The translations under genes were made by a program, and so were the position numbers. A DNA stretch of 45,889 bases from F23-B02 sp963613665 (lineage in GTDB: Bacteria > Bacillota > Clostridia > Oscillospirales > Oscillospiraceae), in contig CAVEAL010000018.1 in assembly GCA_963613665.1 (NCBI GenBank), positions 1 through 45,889 of the forward strand, given 5' to 3'. The notes beneath the pieces were generated by a model, which was given only the letters and a program-made list of their open reading frames with translations, ran no database searches and was not told where the DNA came from. Shown here in pieces: positions 7,332-13,813 of this stretch (position 1 is the first letter of the stretch; every line of letters begins with the position of its first letter).

Positions 7332-7886
7332 TGAGGTTTCTCCTCCCTTTCATCTTTCTTTTTAGAGTTGCATAAACTGCGTTCCTTCGCCATGTAAGAG
7401 CCATTAACTCTCTCGGACTACTACGAACGCTCCGTACCCATGGACGGTATTCAAGTCCTATAGACTATAGCCTTGCGGCATCCGCCTTTAGGGTATCCCC
7501 AGTTAGCGTCATTGCTTGGTATGCTCGGATTGTCGGTTCCGCTTTAGACCCTTTAACACAGGTTCTCCTGCTTGTGCCGTGACATTTGCAATCATACTGC
7601 CTTTGAAGGATGTAAAGACAGCCGGTCACGGAATGGGTAACAGGCTAATTTCCCAATTCCCCTCAGAAATGGACACTCAAGTCTCACGTTCAGTAGATAA
7701 CTTAAACCTCATATCCGATTGTTGTGGCGGTTCAGTCGTACCCTTTAGCCTTTGGGTAACTTGCCGCTTTCCTGTCGTGCTATGTTCCCGTATCAGCTTT
7801 CGCTTCGCGGTAAGACAGGTCAACTCACCCATGATTGTGGGTGGTAGTACCAAACACTACTATCAATGACGCCTATCTGGGCGCAC

Positions 7887-8657
7887 ACCTTCTTCCAACA
7901 CGGCGATCTTATTGGCATTGCCGCTGCCGCCGAAGGTGGACTGCCAGCTCTCCCGCACACGCTGCGGGTCTTTGATCGTGCCGGGATGTTCCAGCACACC
8001 GCCCGGTGCGGCTCCGTTGGCAAAAAACTTTGCGCCGTACTCCTCGCAGGCGATTGCCATGCCGATGGCGTTCTTCGCCATAGCGATGGGGCTGTAACCC
8101 ACCAGCCCGTCAAAGCCCAGACCGGGGATATGCAGCACATCCGATGGCTGAAGCGTTACGGCGAACTCCTTATTCTTGATGGCTTCGTCCGAGCCACGGT
8201 AATAGGTGTAGTAGAGCCGACCGTTTTCATCTCTGTCCACCGACATCTTGTTCGGCATCAGCGGATACAGTGCCACGACCTCATTCTTGCCGTTGCGGAT
8301 AATCTGCGCGTAGGCGTTGCCCCAGAGGAGCAGGTGCGTCATGAGCGTCTCCCGAAACACAAAAGAACTCATTTCAGGGTTTGGCTCATCGTGGAGCAGA
8401 CGGTAGAGCGGATGGTCGAACGCCATTGCCTTGCCGCCGCTGTCCGTGTACTTGTAGAGGTGCAGCGGAAGTCCCGCGACAGCCTCCGACAGAATACGGA
8501 CGCAGGAATACACGGCGGTCATCTGCATGGCGGAGCGTTCCGTTACCGCCTTGCCGGAGGTCGTGCTGCCAAAGAAAAAAGCGTAATTGCTGCCTGCCGT
8601 GCGGTCCTGGGGCTTGTCTCTGGATTTGAACAGCCCTGAAAAGATACCCATTAACAT
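7887..8657 (-). CDS. Portal protein, 5' exon
   Basis: The N-terminal 257 codons of the HK97-type portal. The start is ATG 8657-8655 (or ATG 8651-8649), both just behind AAGGAG. The N-terminal part includes VYSCVRILSEAVAGLPLHLY, LLHDEPNPEMSSFVFRETL and GNAYAQIIRNG, all standard portal segments; the exon ends GNANKIAVLEEG at the 5' splice site. Without splicing the frame runs only six codons into the intron before a stop, so an unspliced message gives a truncated portal. The preceding gene is an AAA ATPase with its own terminator, so how the portal is transcribed in this prophage is unclear. Confidence 0.92.
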
Positions 8658-8679
8658 CACTCTCCTTCATAATGGGCAT

Positions 8680-8711
8680 AAGAAAAGCACCTGCTGTAAT
8701 AGCAGATGCTT
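8680..8711 (-). terminator. Terminator of the DUF4143 ATPase gene
   Basis: On the minus strand AGCATCTGCT (8710-8701), a 5-base loop, and AGCAGGTGCT (8695-8686) pair with one mismatch and are followed by TTTTCTT. It lies between the ATPase stop and the portal start. It would reduce read-through into the head genes. Confidence 0.6.
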
Positions 8712-8815
8712 TGAATCTTCAATTATATCTATTTTCAAGTTCAAAAGTCTTCCGATTGAAAAAGCTTTCGACTTGAACTGCAAAAACTTTTGATTTTGCT
8801 CTGAAAATGCAGTGT

Positions 8816-10048
8816 TTATTCGCTGAGCAGCCAGTCGATCAAATTCAGTGACTTTATGCCATCATAGGAATTGATGAAGCTGCGATCCATAGACAACACG
8901 ATTTTTTCGTAGTTATCCCCAATCATACGCAGCGGACGAAGCTCCCGTTCGCGGGTTTCCGGTGCTTGCATACTTTCCGTTACCTGAATATATACCTTAT
9001 CGTTCGGCTTTTCCGCAACAAAGTCGACCTCTGTCTCTCCGACCTTCCCGATATATACCCGATAGTCACGGCGCAGCAATTCCAGAAATACGATATTCTC
9101 AATGATATGCCCGCAGTCTGCATCTCGGTAGCCCAGAAGCATATTACGAAAGCCCATGTCGATAATATAGTTCTTTCCAAGAGTTTTGAGCAGCTGCTTT
9201 CCTTTTACATCATACCGACCGACAGAGAAGAATACAAACGCATTGCGGAGCATGGAAATATATTTATCCACCGTTTTTCCCGCAATGTTCTTCTGCTTCC
9301 CGGTTTGAATGTCGCCCTCGTTGGAAAGCACATTTCCGATGCTGTTCGGAGAAGTGATGCTGCCGATATTGGAACATAAAAACAGTATGATTTTTTGAAG
9401 CATGGCTTGATCTGTGCCGTTATTGCGTTGCAAAATATCACGCAGCACAACGGTCGAATAGATACCTTCCAGTGCCTGATTGCTTCTCGCTTCGTTGAAC
9501 TTGTATTCTCTCAGAATCGGCATTCCTCCGAACTGGAGATACTTCTGGAACTTTTCGTCCATTGTCACATCGGGTGCAAACTCGTAAAAGTCCAGAAACT
9601 CCTTGAAGGACAGCGGCAGCACCCGTATCTCTACATATCTGCCGGAGAGCAGCGTAGAAAATTCAGTGGACAGCAGATAGGCATTGGAACCCGTGATATA
9701 AATGTCCACATCATAATCCAAGCGGAAGGACTCAATTGCTTTTTCCCAATGTTCTACAGTCTGCAGTTCATCGAATATAAGGTAGGTCTTTCCGTCCTTA
9801 GCGATCTGCTTGCTGACATAATCATAAAAAGAAAGGTAATCGTTCAGGTCACGGTAACGCAAGGATTCCATGTTCATGTGAACGATTCGGGAATCCGGCA
9901 CACCGTTCTCCGACAGATAGTGATGAAACAGATCCAGCAAGGACGATTTTCCGCAGCGGCGAATACCGGTGACGATCTTCACCAGATCCACATCTTTGTT
10001 TTGAATCAGCTGATTCAGATATTGGGGCCGGTTGATCAATTCAGCCAT
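8816..10048 (-). CDS. AAA (AAA_14/DUF4143) family ATPase
   Basis: A complete 410-residue protein, starting at ATG 10048 behind AGGAGG. The Walker A loop GIRRCGKSS is at about residues 28-36 and the Walker B segment LIFDELQ at about 90-96; the sensor-like DIYITGSNAYLL follows. The C-terminal half has the DUF4143 pattern: LQFGGMPILRE, DKYISMLRNAFVFF, KNYIIDMGFRNMLLG, IENIVFLELLRR and the GETEVDFVAE nuclease-like motif (E-V-D-F-V). Such proteins are common in bacteria and archaea, often in several copies; their role is not settled. The gene carries its own promoter and terminator and sits between the terminase and portal genes, where no known phage gene belongs, so it looks like a hitchhiker inserted in the prophage. 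A second member starts at the left edge. Confidence 0.9.
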   Translation of the reverse strand: MAELINRPQYLNQLIQNKDVDLVKIVTGIRRCGKSSLLDLFHHYLSENGVPDSRIVHMNMESLRYRDLNDYLSFYDYVSKQIAKDGKTYLIFDELQTVEHWEKAIESFRLDYDVDIYITGSNAYLLSTEFSTLLSGRYVEIRVLPLSFKEFLDFYEFAPDVTMDEKFQKYLQFGGMPILREYKFNEARSNQALEGIYSTVVLRDILQRNNGTDQAMLQKIILFLCSNIGSITSPNSIGNVLSNEGDIQTGKQKNIAGKTVDKYISMLRNAFVFFSVGRYDVKGKQLLKTLGKNYIIDMGFRNMLLGYRDADCGHIIENIVFLELLRRDYRVYIGKVGETEVDFVAEKPNDKVYIQVTESMQAPETRERELRPLRMIGDNYEKIVLSMDRSFINSYDGIKSLNLIDWLLSE

Positions 10049-10075
10049 AATGCACCTCCTGACTTTCTTGATTCT

Positions 10076-10103
10076 ATTATACCCGAAAAATCAAAAAAGT
10101 CAA
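10076..10103 (-). promoter_or_regulatory. Sigma-A promoter for the DUF4143 ATPase
   Basis: Minus strand TTGACT (10103-10098) and a perfect TATAAT (10081-10076) spaced by 16 bases, 28 bp before the start codon. An inverted repeat starts at the -35 box (see 10103-10160). Confidence 0.8.
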
Positions 10104-10160
10104 TAGTTTCAGAAATGGAAGTCCGAAACTATGCTAAATAATAAAGTTTTCGACTTTATT
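10103..10160. repeat. Two inverted repeats upstream of the ATPase promoter
   Basis: ATAGTTTC (10103-10110) and GAAACTAT (10125-10132) form one inverted repeat. AATAAAGT (10140-10147) and ACTTTATT (10153-10160) around TTTCG form another. The related words AAGTCCGAAACT and AAGTCGAAAACT occur in them, and TCAAGTCGAAAG recurs on the minus strand beyond the gene's 3' end near 8765. They may be operators, or the edges of the inserted unit. Confidence 0.45.
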
Positions 10161-10184
10161 CGACCTATATTTTGACAGTGAACC

Positions 10185-11762
10185 TCAAATGAACAGCAGA
10201 CCGCGACTGTCATAGACCGAAGCACCGTTATCGTTGCCGCAGCGGATCGCACGGTCGAGTGCCATGATCGTTGCCACGGCACCGTCAATTTTCTCTGTGG
10301 ATTTTGCCTTGTCCGGCTTGATGTTTCCGGCAGGGTCAGAGCGGATATAAATGTTGTCCATCATCCAGCGAAGGACGGGATGCCCGCCGTGGGCAATGCG
10401 CTGCTCCAGCACCAGCTTCATGAGTTCTTTGGTGGGTGGGGACATATCCTTGAAGCCCTGTCCGAAAGGAACCACGGTGAAGCCCATGCCCTCAAGGTTC
10501 TGCACCATCTGCACCGCACCCCAGCGGTCAAAGGCGATCTCACGGATATTGAAACGTTCCCCAAGCTGCTCGATGAACTTCTCAATGTAGCCGTAGTGAA
10601 CCACATTGCCCTCGGTGGTTTGGAGATACCCTTGCCGTTCCCACACATCGTACTGCACATGGTCGCGCCGGACACGCAGGTCGAGGTTATCCTCCGGTAT
10701 CCAGAAGTACGGCAGAACGATGTATTTATCCGCTTCGTCCAGCGGCGGGAACACCAGCACAAACGCCGTAATATCCGTGGTGGACGAGAGGTCAAGCCCA
10801 CCGTAGCAGATGCGTCCTTCCAGATTGTCCTCGTTTACTGCAAAGGAGCAGGCGTCCCATTTCTCCATCGGCATCCAGCGGATAGACTGCTTGACCCATT
10901 GATTGAGCCGCAGCTGCCGAAAGGCGTTCTCCTCGCCGGGATTCTGCTTTGCCGAGTCACAGGCCGCCTTTACCTTGTCGATGCCGATGGTCTCTCCCAG
11001 GGAGGGATTGGCCTTTTTCCAGACCTTCGGGTCCGTCCAGTCCTCCTCCATGCCTGCGCCGTAGATAACGGGATAAAAAGTAGGGTCGTGTTTTCTGCCC
11101 TCGATGATATCCAGCGCCTTCTGATGCACCTCATAGCAGATACTCTCGGTATTGTTTCCGGCGGTGGTGATGAGGAAATACAGCGGCTGCATTCGTGCGT
11201 CGCCTGAGCCCTGCGTCATAACATCGTATAGCTTGCGGTTGGTCGCGCCGGTGTCTACATCGGTGCCGCCCGTCCAGTCGCCGAGCGGGTTGATCTCAGC
11301 ATCGGGATACAGGGTTCGGAGTGCATCCGAAGGCGCATTGCTCTGACAGAGGACAAGTCGGTCGCCGTCCAGAACGTACTTCCCGTCAAAGGGATACACG
11401 GAGAAAATGTCCCGTGCGATCTGCGACAGCTCTTTCTGCTCCTCGGTCACGGGCATTCCTTTGAAGATACCGTTGTCGCCGCAGCGGACGCCGTCGGCCT
11501 GGTTGTCAGCAAGGTGACCGTCCTGCGGCACTTCCGCATAGTCCACGGTGAGATTCCCAGCAATGCGGTGAACGGCAACGGTGACATCTGTCTCGTCCAG
11601 CTTGACGGAGGTTTCCGCAATGATGTGGCACACGCCGTGGCCGATGAGAACTTCAACAGCGATGCGGGGATTTTCTGCTTTCTTGTATGCCAGGTCAACG
11701 AGTGCTCCGGCGATTCTGTCCGCCACCTTATCCGGGTGGCACGGATTTACTTTTTCAAACAT
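10185..11762 (-). CDS. Chimera: MetK-like N-terminus fused to terminase large subunit C-terminus
   Basis: A 525-residue open frame starting at ATG 11762 behind AAAGGGG. Residues 1 to about 178 match S-adenosylmethionine synthetase: NPCHPDKVADRIAGALVD, then RIAVEVLIGHGV, RCGDNGIF and WTGGTDVDTGATNRKL. From about residue 176 the sequence is the large terminase: YDVMTQGSGDARMQPLYFL-ITTAGN, then KANPSLGETIG, the nuclease motif GGLDLSSTTDITAFVL, EIAFDRWGAVQMVQNL and TEKIDGAVATIMALDRA. The terminase ATPase domain (Walker A and B) and the C-terminal part of MetK are both absent. The junction, near 11230, is in frame at RKLYD. This looks like a deletion between a phage metK-like gene and terL at a short shared sequence. 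Neither activity is expected to be complete, so the prophage should not package DNA. Confidence 0.85.
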   Translation of the reverse strand: MFEKVNPCHPDKVADRIAGALVDLAYKKAENPRIAVEVLIGHGVCHIIAETSVKLDETDVTVAVHRIAGNLTVDYAEVPQDGHLADNQADGVRCGDNGIFKGMPVTEEQKELSQIARDIFSVYPFDGKYVLDGDRLVLCQSNAPSDALRTLYPDAEINPLGDWTGGTDVDTGATNRKLYDVMTQGSGDARMQPLYFLITTAGNNTESICYEVHQKALDIIEGRKHDPTFYPVIYGAGMEEDWTDPKVWKKANPSLGETIGIDKVKAACDSAKQNPGEENAFRQLRLNQWVKQSIRWMPMEKWDACSFAVNEDNLEGRICYGGLDLSSTTDITAFVLVFPPLDEADKYIVLPYFWIPEDNLDLRVRRDHVQYDVWERQGYLQTTEGNVVHYGYIEKFIEQLGERFNIREIAFDRWGAVQMVQNLEGMGFTVVPFGQGFKDMSPPTKELMKLVLEQRIAHGGHPVLRWMMDNIYIRSDPAGNIKPDKAKSTEKIDGAVATIMALDRAIRCGNDNGASVYDSRGLLFI

Positions 11763-11766
11763 GGTG

Positions 11767-12315
11767 TTACCCCTTTCTCGCACGGAGCAGACGCTCCATA
11801 AGGTCATCCTGCGGCGTTGACTCACCGTATTCCGTGCTGCAGTTTTCTTTCACGATCTGGAATATCTCATTCCAGAGCCGAACCGCCTGGTTCATGTAGT
11901 TAATGCCGATGTTGATAAACGGAGACGGGATCGGCTTTCCCGTGGTGGGGTGCTTGGAGAGGAAACCCATGCGGTTGGTCATTTCCTCGCACTGCACCCA
12001 ACGAGCGGAACACATGGCGTAACGCTCCAAGAGCTGCGGTGACACCTTTGCGGCGCAGCCGATGCCTTTGAGCCACTGCCAGGTTTCCGTGTAGATTTCC
12101 TGTGCCTGCAGAATGCTGCCGTCCCGCTGCTCGGCGGAAAGAAAATCATGGGGCTTTGGCATTTCAACACCCTCGACTTCGGGAATATCCAGCACTTCAA
12201 GTTTTCTGCCGCCGGGATTACCCTTTTCGGCTTTCTCCTTGACAGCGGATTTTTTCCTTCCCGCACCGGGTCTTGCGCCGCCTCTGCCGCCTGTGTTATT
12301 CGATTTTGTGGGCAT
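11767..12315 (-). CDS. terS: Terminase small subunit (P27 family)
   Basis: A 182-residue protein beginning with a very basic Gly/Arg/Lys-rich tail (RGGARPGAGRKKSAVKEKAE), then EVLDIPEVEGVEMPKPHDFL and a helical region with AQEIYTETWQWLKGIG and SPQLLERYAMCSARWVQCE, followed by HPTTGKPIPSPFINIGINYM. This is the normal architecture of P27-family small terminases, which recognise phage DNA and recruit the large subunit. The ATG at 12315 has GGGAGGTG upstream. The gene ends 4 bases before the chimeric metK/terL frame. Confidence 0.9.
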   Translation of the reverse strand: MPTKSNNTGGRGGARPGAGRKKSAVKEKAEKGNPGGRKLEVLDIPEVEGVEMPKPHDFLSAEQRDGSILQAQEIYTETWQWLKGIGCAAKVSPQLLERYAMCSARWVQCEEMTNRMGFLSKHPTTGKPIPSPFINIGINYMNQAVRLWNEIFQIVKENCSTEYGESTPQDDLMERLLRARKG

Positions 12316-12419
12316 CCGAGTTCACCTCCCTTAATTACCCTTTTGATTACGCTTGTCGCGCACACGTGACCCCGGGCCGCTGTCCGGCTGAAAAGGTCCC
12401 GGAGGTTTTTATCCCCCTA

Positions 12420-12481
12420 CCTTTACTTTTTCTCAGAAACGCCTTTACTTTTTACGCAAAATCGGTTATAATAAGTAAAGG
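12420..12481. repeat. Operator-like repeats before the Fic gene
   Basis: CCTTTACTTTTT occurs at 12420-12431 and 12442-12453, 22 bp (two helical turns) apart, and its inverse AGTAAAGG at 12474-12481. They bracket the -35, spacer and -10 of the Fic promoter, so a DNA-binding protein, perhaps the HTH head of the Fic protein itself, could bind here and repress it. Confidence 0.5.
12444..12472 (+). promoter_or_regulatory. Promoter of the Fic gene
   Basis: TTTACT (12444-12449), 17 bases, TATAAT (12467-12472), 25 bp before the ATG at 12498. The -35 box lies within one copy of the CCTTTACTTTTT repeat. Confidence 0.7.
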
Positions 12482-12497
12482 AAAGAGGTGGACATTC

Positions 12498-13409
12498 ATG
12501 GTCTCATATGATGGACTTATCCAAAAGCTCAGTGAAAAAGGGCTTACAAAGACTGCCCTCACAGAAGAACTCGGCATTTCCTCGCGGACGGTTGCCAAAA
12601 TCGGTCACGGCGAAAAAATTGCTGACCGTGTGCTTGAGAAGATTGCCGTATTTCTGGGCTGTAAGCCGGAGGAGCTATATCGACACATATCCGACAACGC
12701 ACTGCTGCAAATGCTGCGTGATGAAAAGAGCATCCGTATGCCCGGTGGTTTGTACCATGAACTTCAAGTCCGTATGACATACAACTCCAACCACATTGAA
12801 GGCAGCAAGCTCAGCGAGGATCAAACCCGACTGATTTTTGAAACGAACACGGTTGATGTCGGCGAAGGAATCCCCGTCGATGACATCATCGAAACGGTCA
12901 ACCATTTTCGTGCCATTGATTATGTGATAGACCATGCAGAAGAGCCGCTCACCGAGGACATCATCAAGGAACTGCATCGTATTTTGAAACAAAGCACGAA
13001 GGATTCCACGCTTGCATGGTTTGCCGTTGGTGACTACAAAAAACGAGCCAATGTGGTCGGTGGTAAGGAAACCGCAAAGCCAAAGGATGTGCCGGCAAGA
13101 ATGAAAGCGCTGTTATTGCGCTATGAAGCCCTTGATACCGTTTCAGTAGAAGATATTATCGAATTCCACTACAGCTTTGAACGCATCCATCCCTTCCAGG
13201 ATGGCAACGGCCGAGTTGGTCGGTTGGTGGCACTCAAGGAATGTTTACGACACAACATTGTTCCGTTCATCATTGAGGATTCCAAAAAGATGTTTTACTA
13301 CCGTGGTCTCTCTGAATGGGAAACTGAAAAAGGCTATTTGAACGACACCTGTCTCGATGGGCAGGACACCTTCAAAAAGCTGATGGCCATGTTTGATATC
13401 CAGACATAA
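12498..13409 (+). CDS. fic: Fic domain protein with N-terminal HTH
   Basis: A 303-residue protein; the ATG at 12498 has GAGGTG 8 bases upstream, although the frame is open further 5'. Residues about 5-60 form a Cro/C1-type helix-turn-helix (TALTEELGISSRTVAKIG). An inhibitory helix with the class II signature S-x-x-x-E-G (SNHIEG, 97-102) precedes the Fic core, and the catalytic motif HPFQDGNGRVGR (231-242) is intact. Fic enzymes usually transfer AMP from ATP to hydroxyl groups of a target protein; the inhibitory helix blocks ATP until released. The target is unknown. The gene is divergent from the terminase genes and sits between TerS and an HNH remnant, as an accessory (moron-like) gene of the prophage. 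Its HTH suggests autoregulation through the repeats upstream. Confidence 0.92.
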   Translation: MVSYDGLIQKLSEKGLTKTALTEELGISSRTVAKIGHGEKIADRVLEKIAVFLGCKPEELYRHISDNALLQMLRDEKSIRMPGGLYHELQVRMTYNSNHIEGSKLSEDQTRLIFETNTVDVGEGIPVDDIIETVNHFRAIDYVIDHAEEPLTEDIIKELHRILKQSTKDSTLAWFAVGDYKKRANVVGGKETAKPKDVPARMKALLLRYEALDTVSVEDIIEFHYSFERIHPFQDGNGRVGRLVALKECLRHNIVPFIIEDSKKMFYYRGLSEWETEKGYLNDTCLDGQDTFKKLMAMFDIQT

Positions 13410-13451
13410 TATCGTAGATGAGGTCGTTCCTTTTTCCGGGGGACGGCCTTT

Positions 13452-13589
13452 TCATCTGTCGCCGAGGTCATGATGTATCTTCGTGTGGCAGGATTGGCAT
13501 AAGCTCATGAGGTTGTCCCTTGCGTGAGTGCCGCCCTTGGAAACGGGCAGGAGGAAATTGTCGCAATAGGGCTCTCCACCGCAAACGGC
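13452..13589 (-). pseudogene. HNH endonuclease, C-terminal remnant
   Basis: A short minus-strand frame ends with LLPVSKGGTHARDNLMSLCQ and then SCHTKIHHDLGDR, the conserved tail of the phage HNH endonucleases that lie directly upstream of TerS. The N-terminal part with the first CxxC and HH is absent or degenerate, and no start is visible; an in-frame stop lies about 45 bases further 5'. The gene was probably cut when the Fic gene or neighbouring DNA entered. On the opposite strand the bases 13560-13640 read IGLSTANGSMSYEELLQWGM and end in a stop, which could be the tail of another lost gene; this is uncertain. Confidence 0.6.
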
Positions 13590-13684
13590 AGCATGTCCTA
13601 TGAAGAGCTGCTGCAGTGGGGCATGGAACACAGAGCCTGAGCATTATTTTAGAGAAGTTGGGAGCTCAATTTGTAACTGAACCG

Positions 13685-13736
13685 AAACTCACCGAGATGG
13701 ATCTAAGTGACCTTTCTCGGTGAGTTTGCATTTTTT
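13685..13736 (+). terminator. Strong terminator
   Basis: AAACTCACCGAG (13685-13696) and CTCGGTGAGTTT (13716-13727) are perfectly complementary over 12 bp and are followed by TTTTTT (13731-13736). It ends plus-strand transcription from the Fic side and prevents it entering the EPS locus antisense. Confidence 0.85.
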
Positions 13737-13813
13737 CGATTTTGCTAATGACGCTGTGATTTTTTATAGTACAGGGGATTGCCACCTGACAATTCCCCTG
13801 CGCCATCAATTTA

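Larger units (their letters stand above)
5427..7886 (-). mobile_element. Complete group II intron (LtrA/ML type) inside the portal gene
   Basis: A 2460-bp retroelement on the minus strand. Its 5' end is GTGCGCCCAGATAGG at 7886, the classical group II boundary, and its 3' end is TGCCTACTCTAC at 5427. Between lie the domain I-IV ribozyme parts (7332-7886), an open reading frame for a full LtrA-type protein (5532-7331) and domains V and VI (about 5427-5522). Splicing restores the portal reading frame precisely. The layout and ORF length are those of the lactococcal Ll.LtrB intron. All parts needed for self-splicing and retrohoming look present, so the portal may still be expressed. Confidence 0.95.
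13410..13813. other. Gene-free stretch between the prophage part and the EPS locus
   Basis: Apart from the HNH remnant and the terminator at 13685-13736, this stretch holds a further hairpin at about 13771-13800 (CAGGGGA and TCCCCTG arms) just after the stop of the giant EPS-locus gene on the minus strand. It lacks a clear U-run, so its role as terminator is doubtful. No intact gene was seen. Confidence 0.5.

Noticed and set aside
7863..8660. Portal gene as a truncated pseudogene
   Set aside because: The stop shortly after EEG lies within a group II intron; the 3' exon at 4845-5426 continues the protein exactly.
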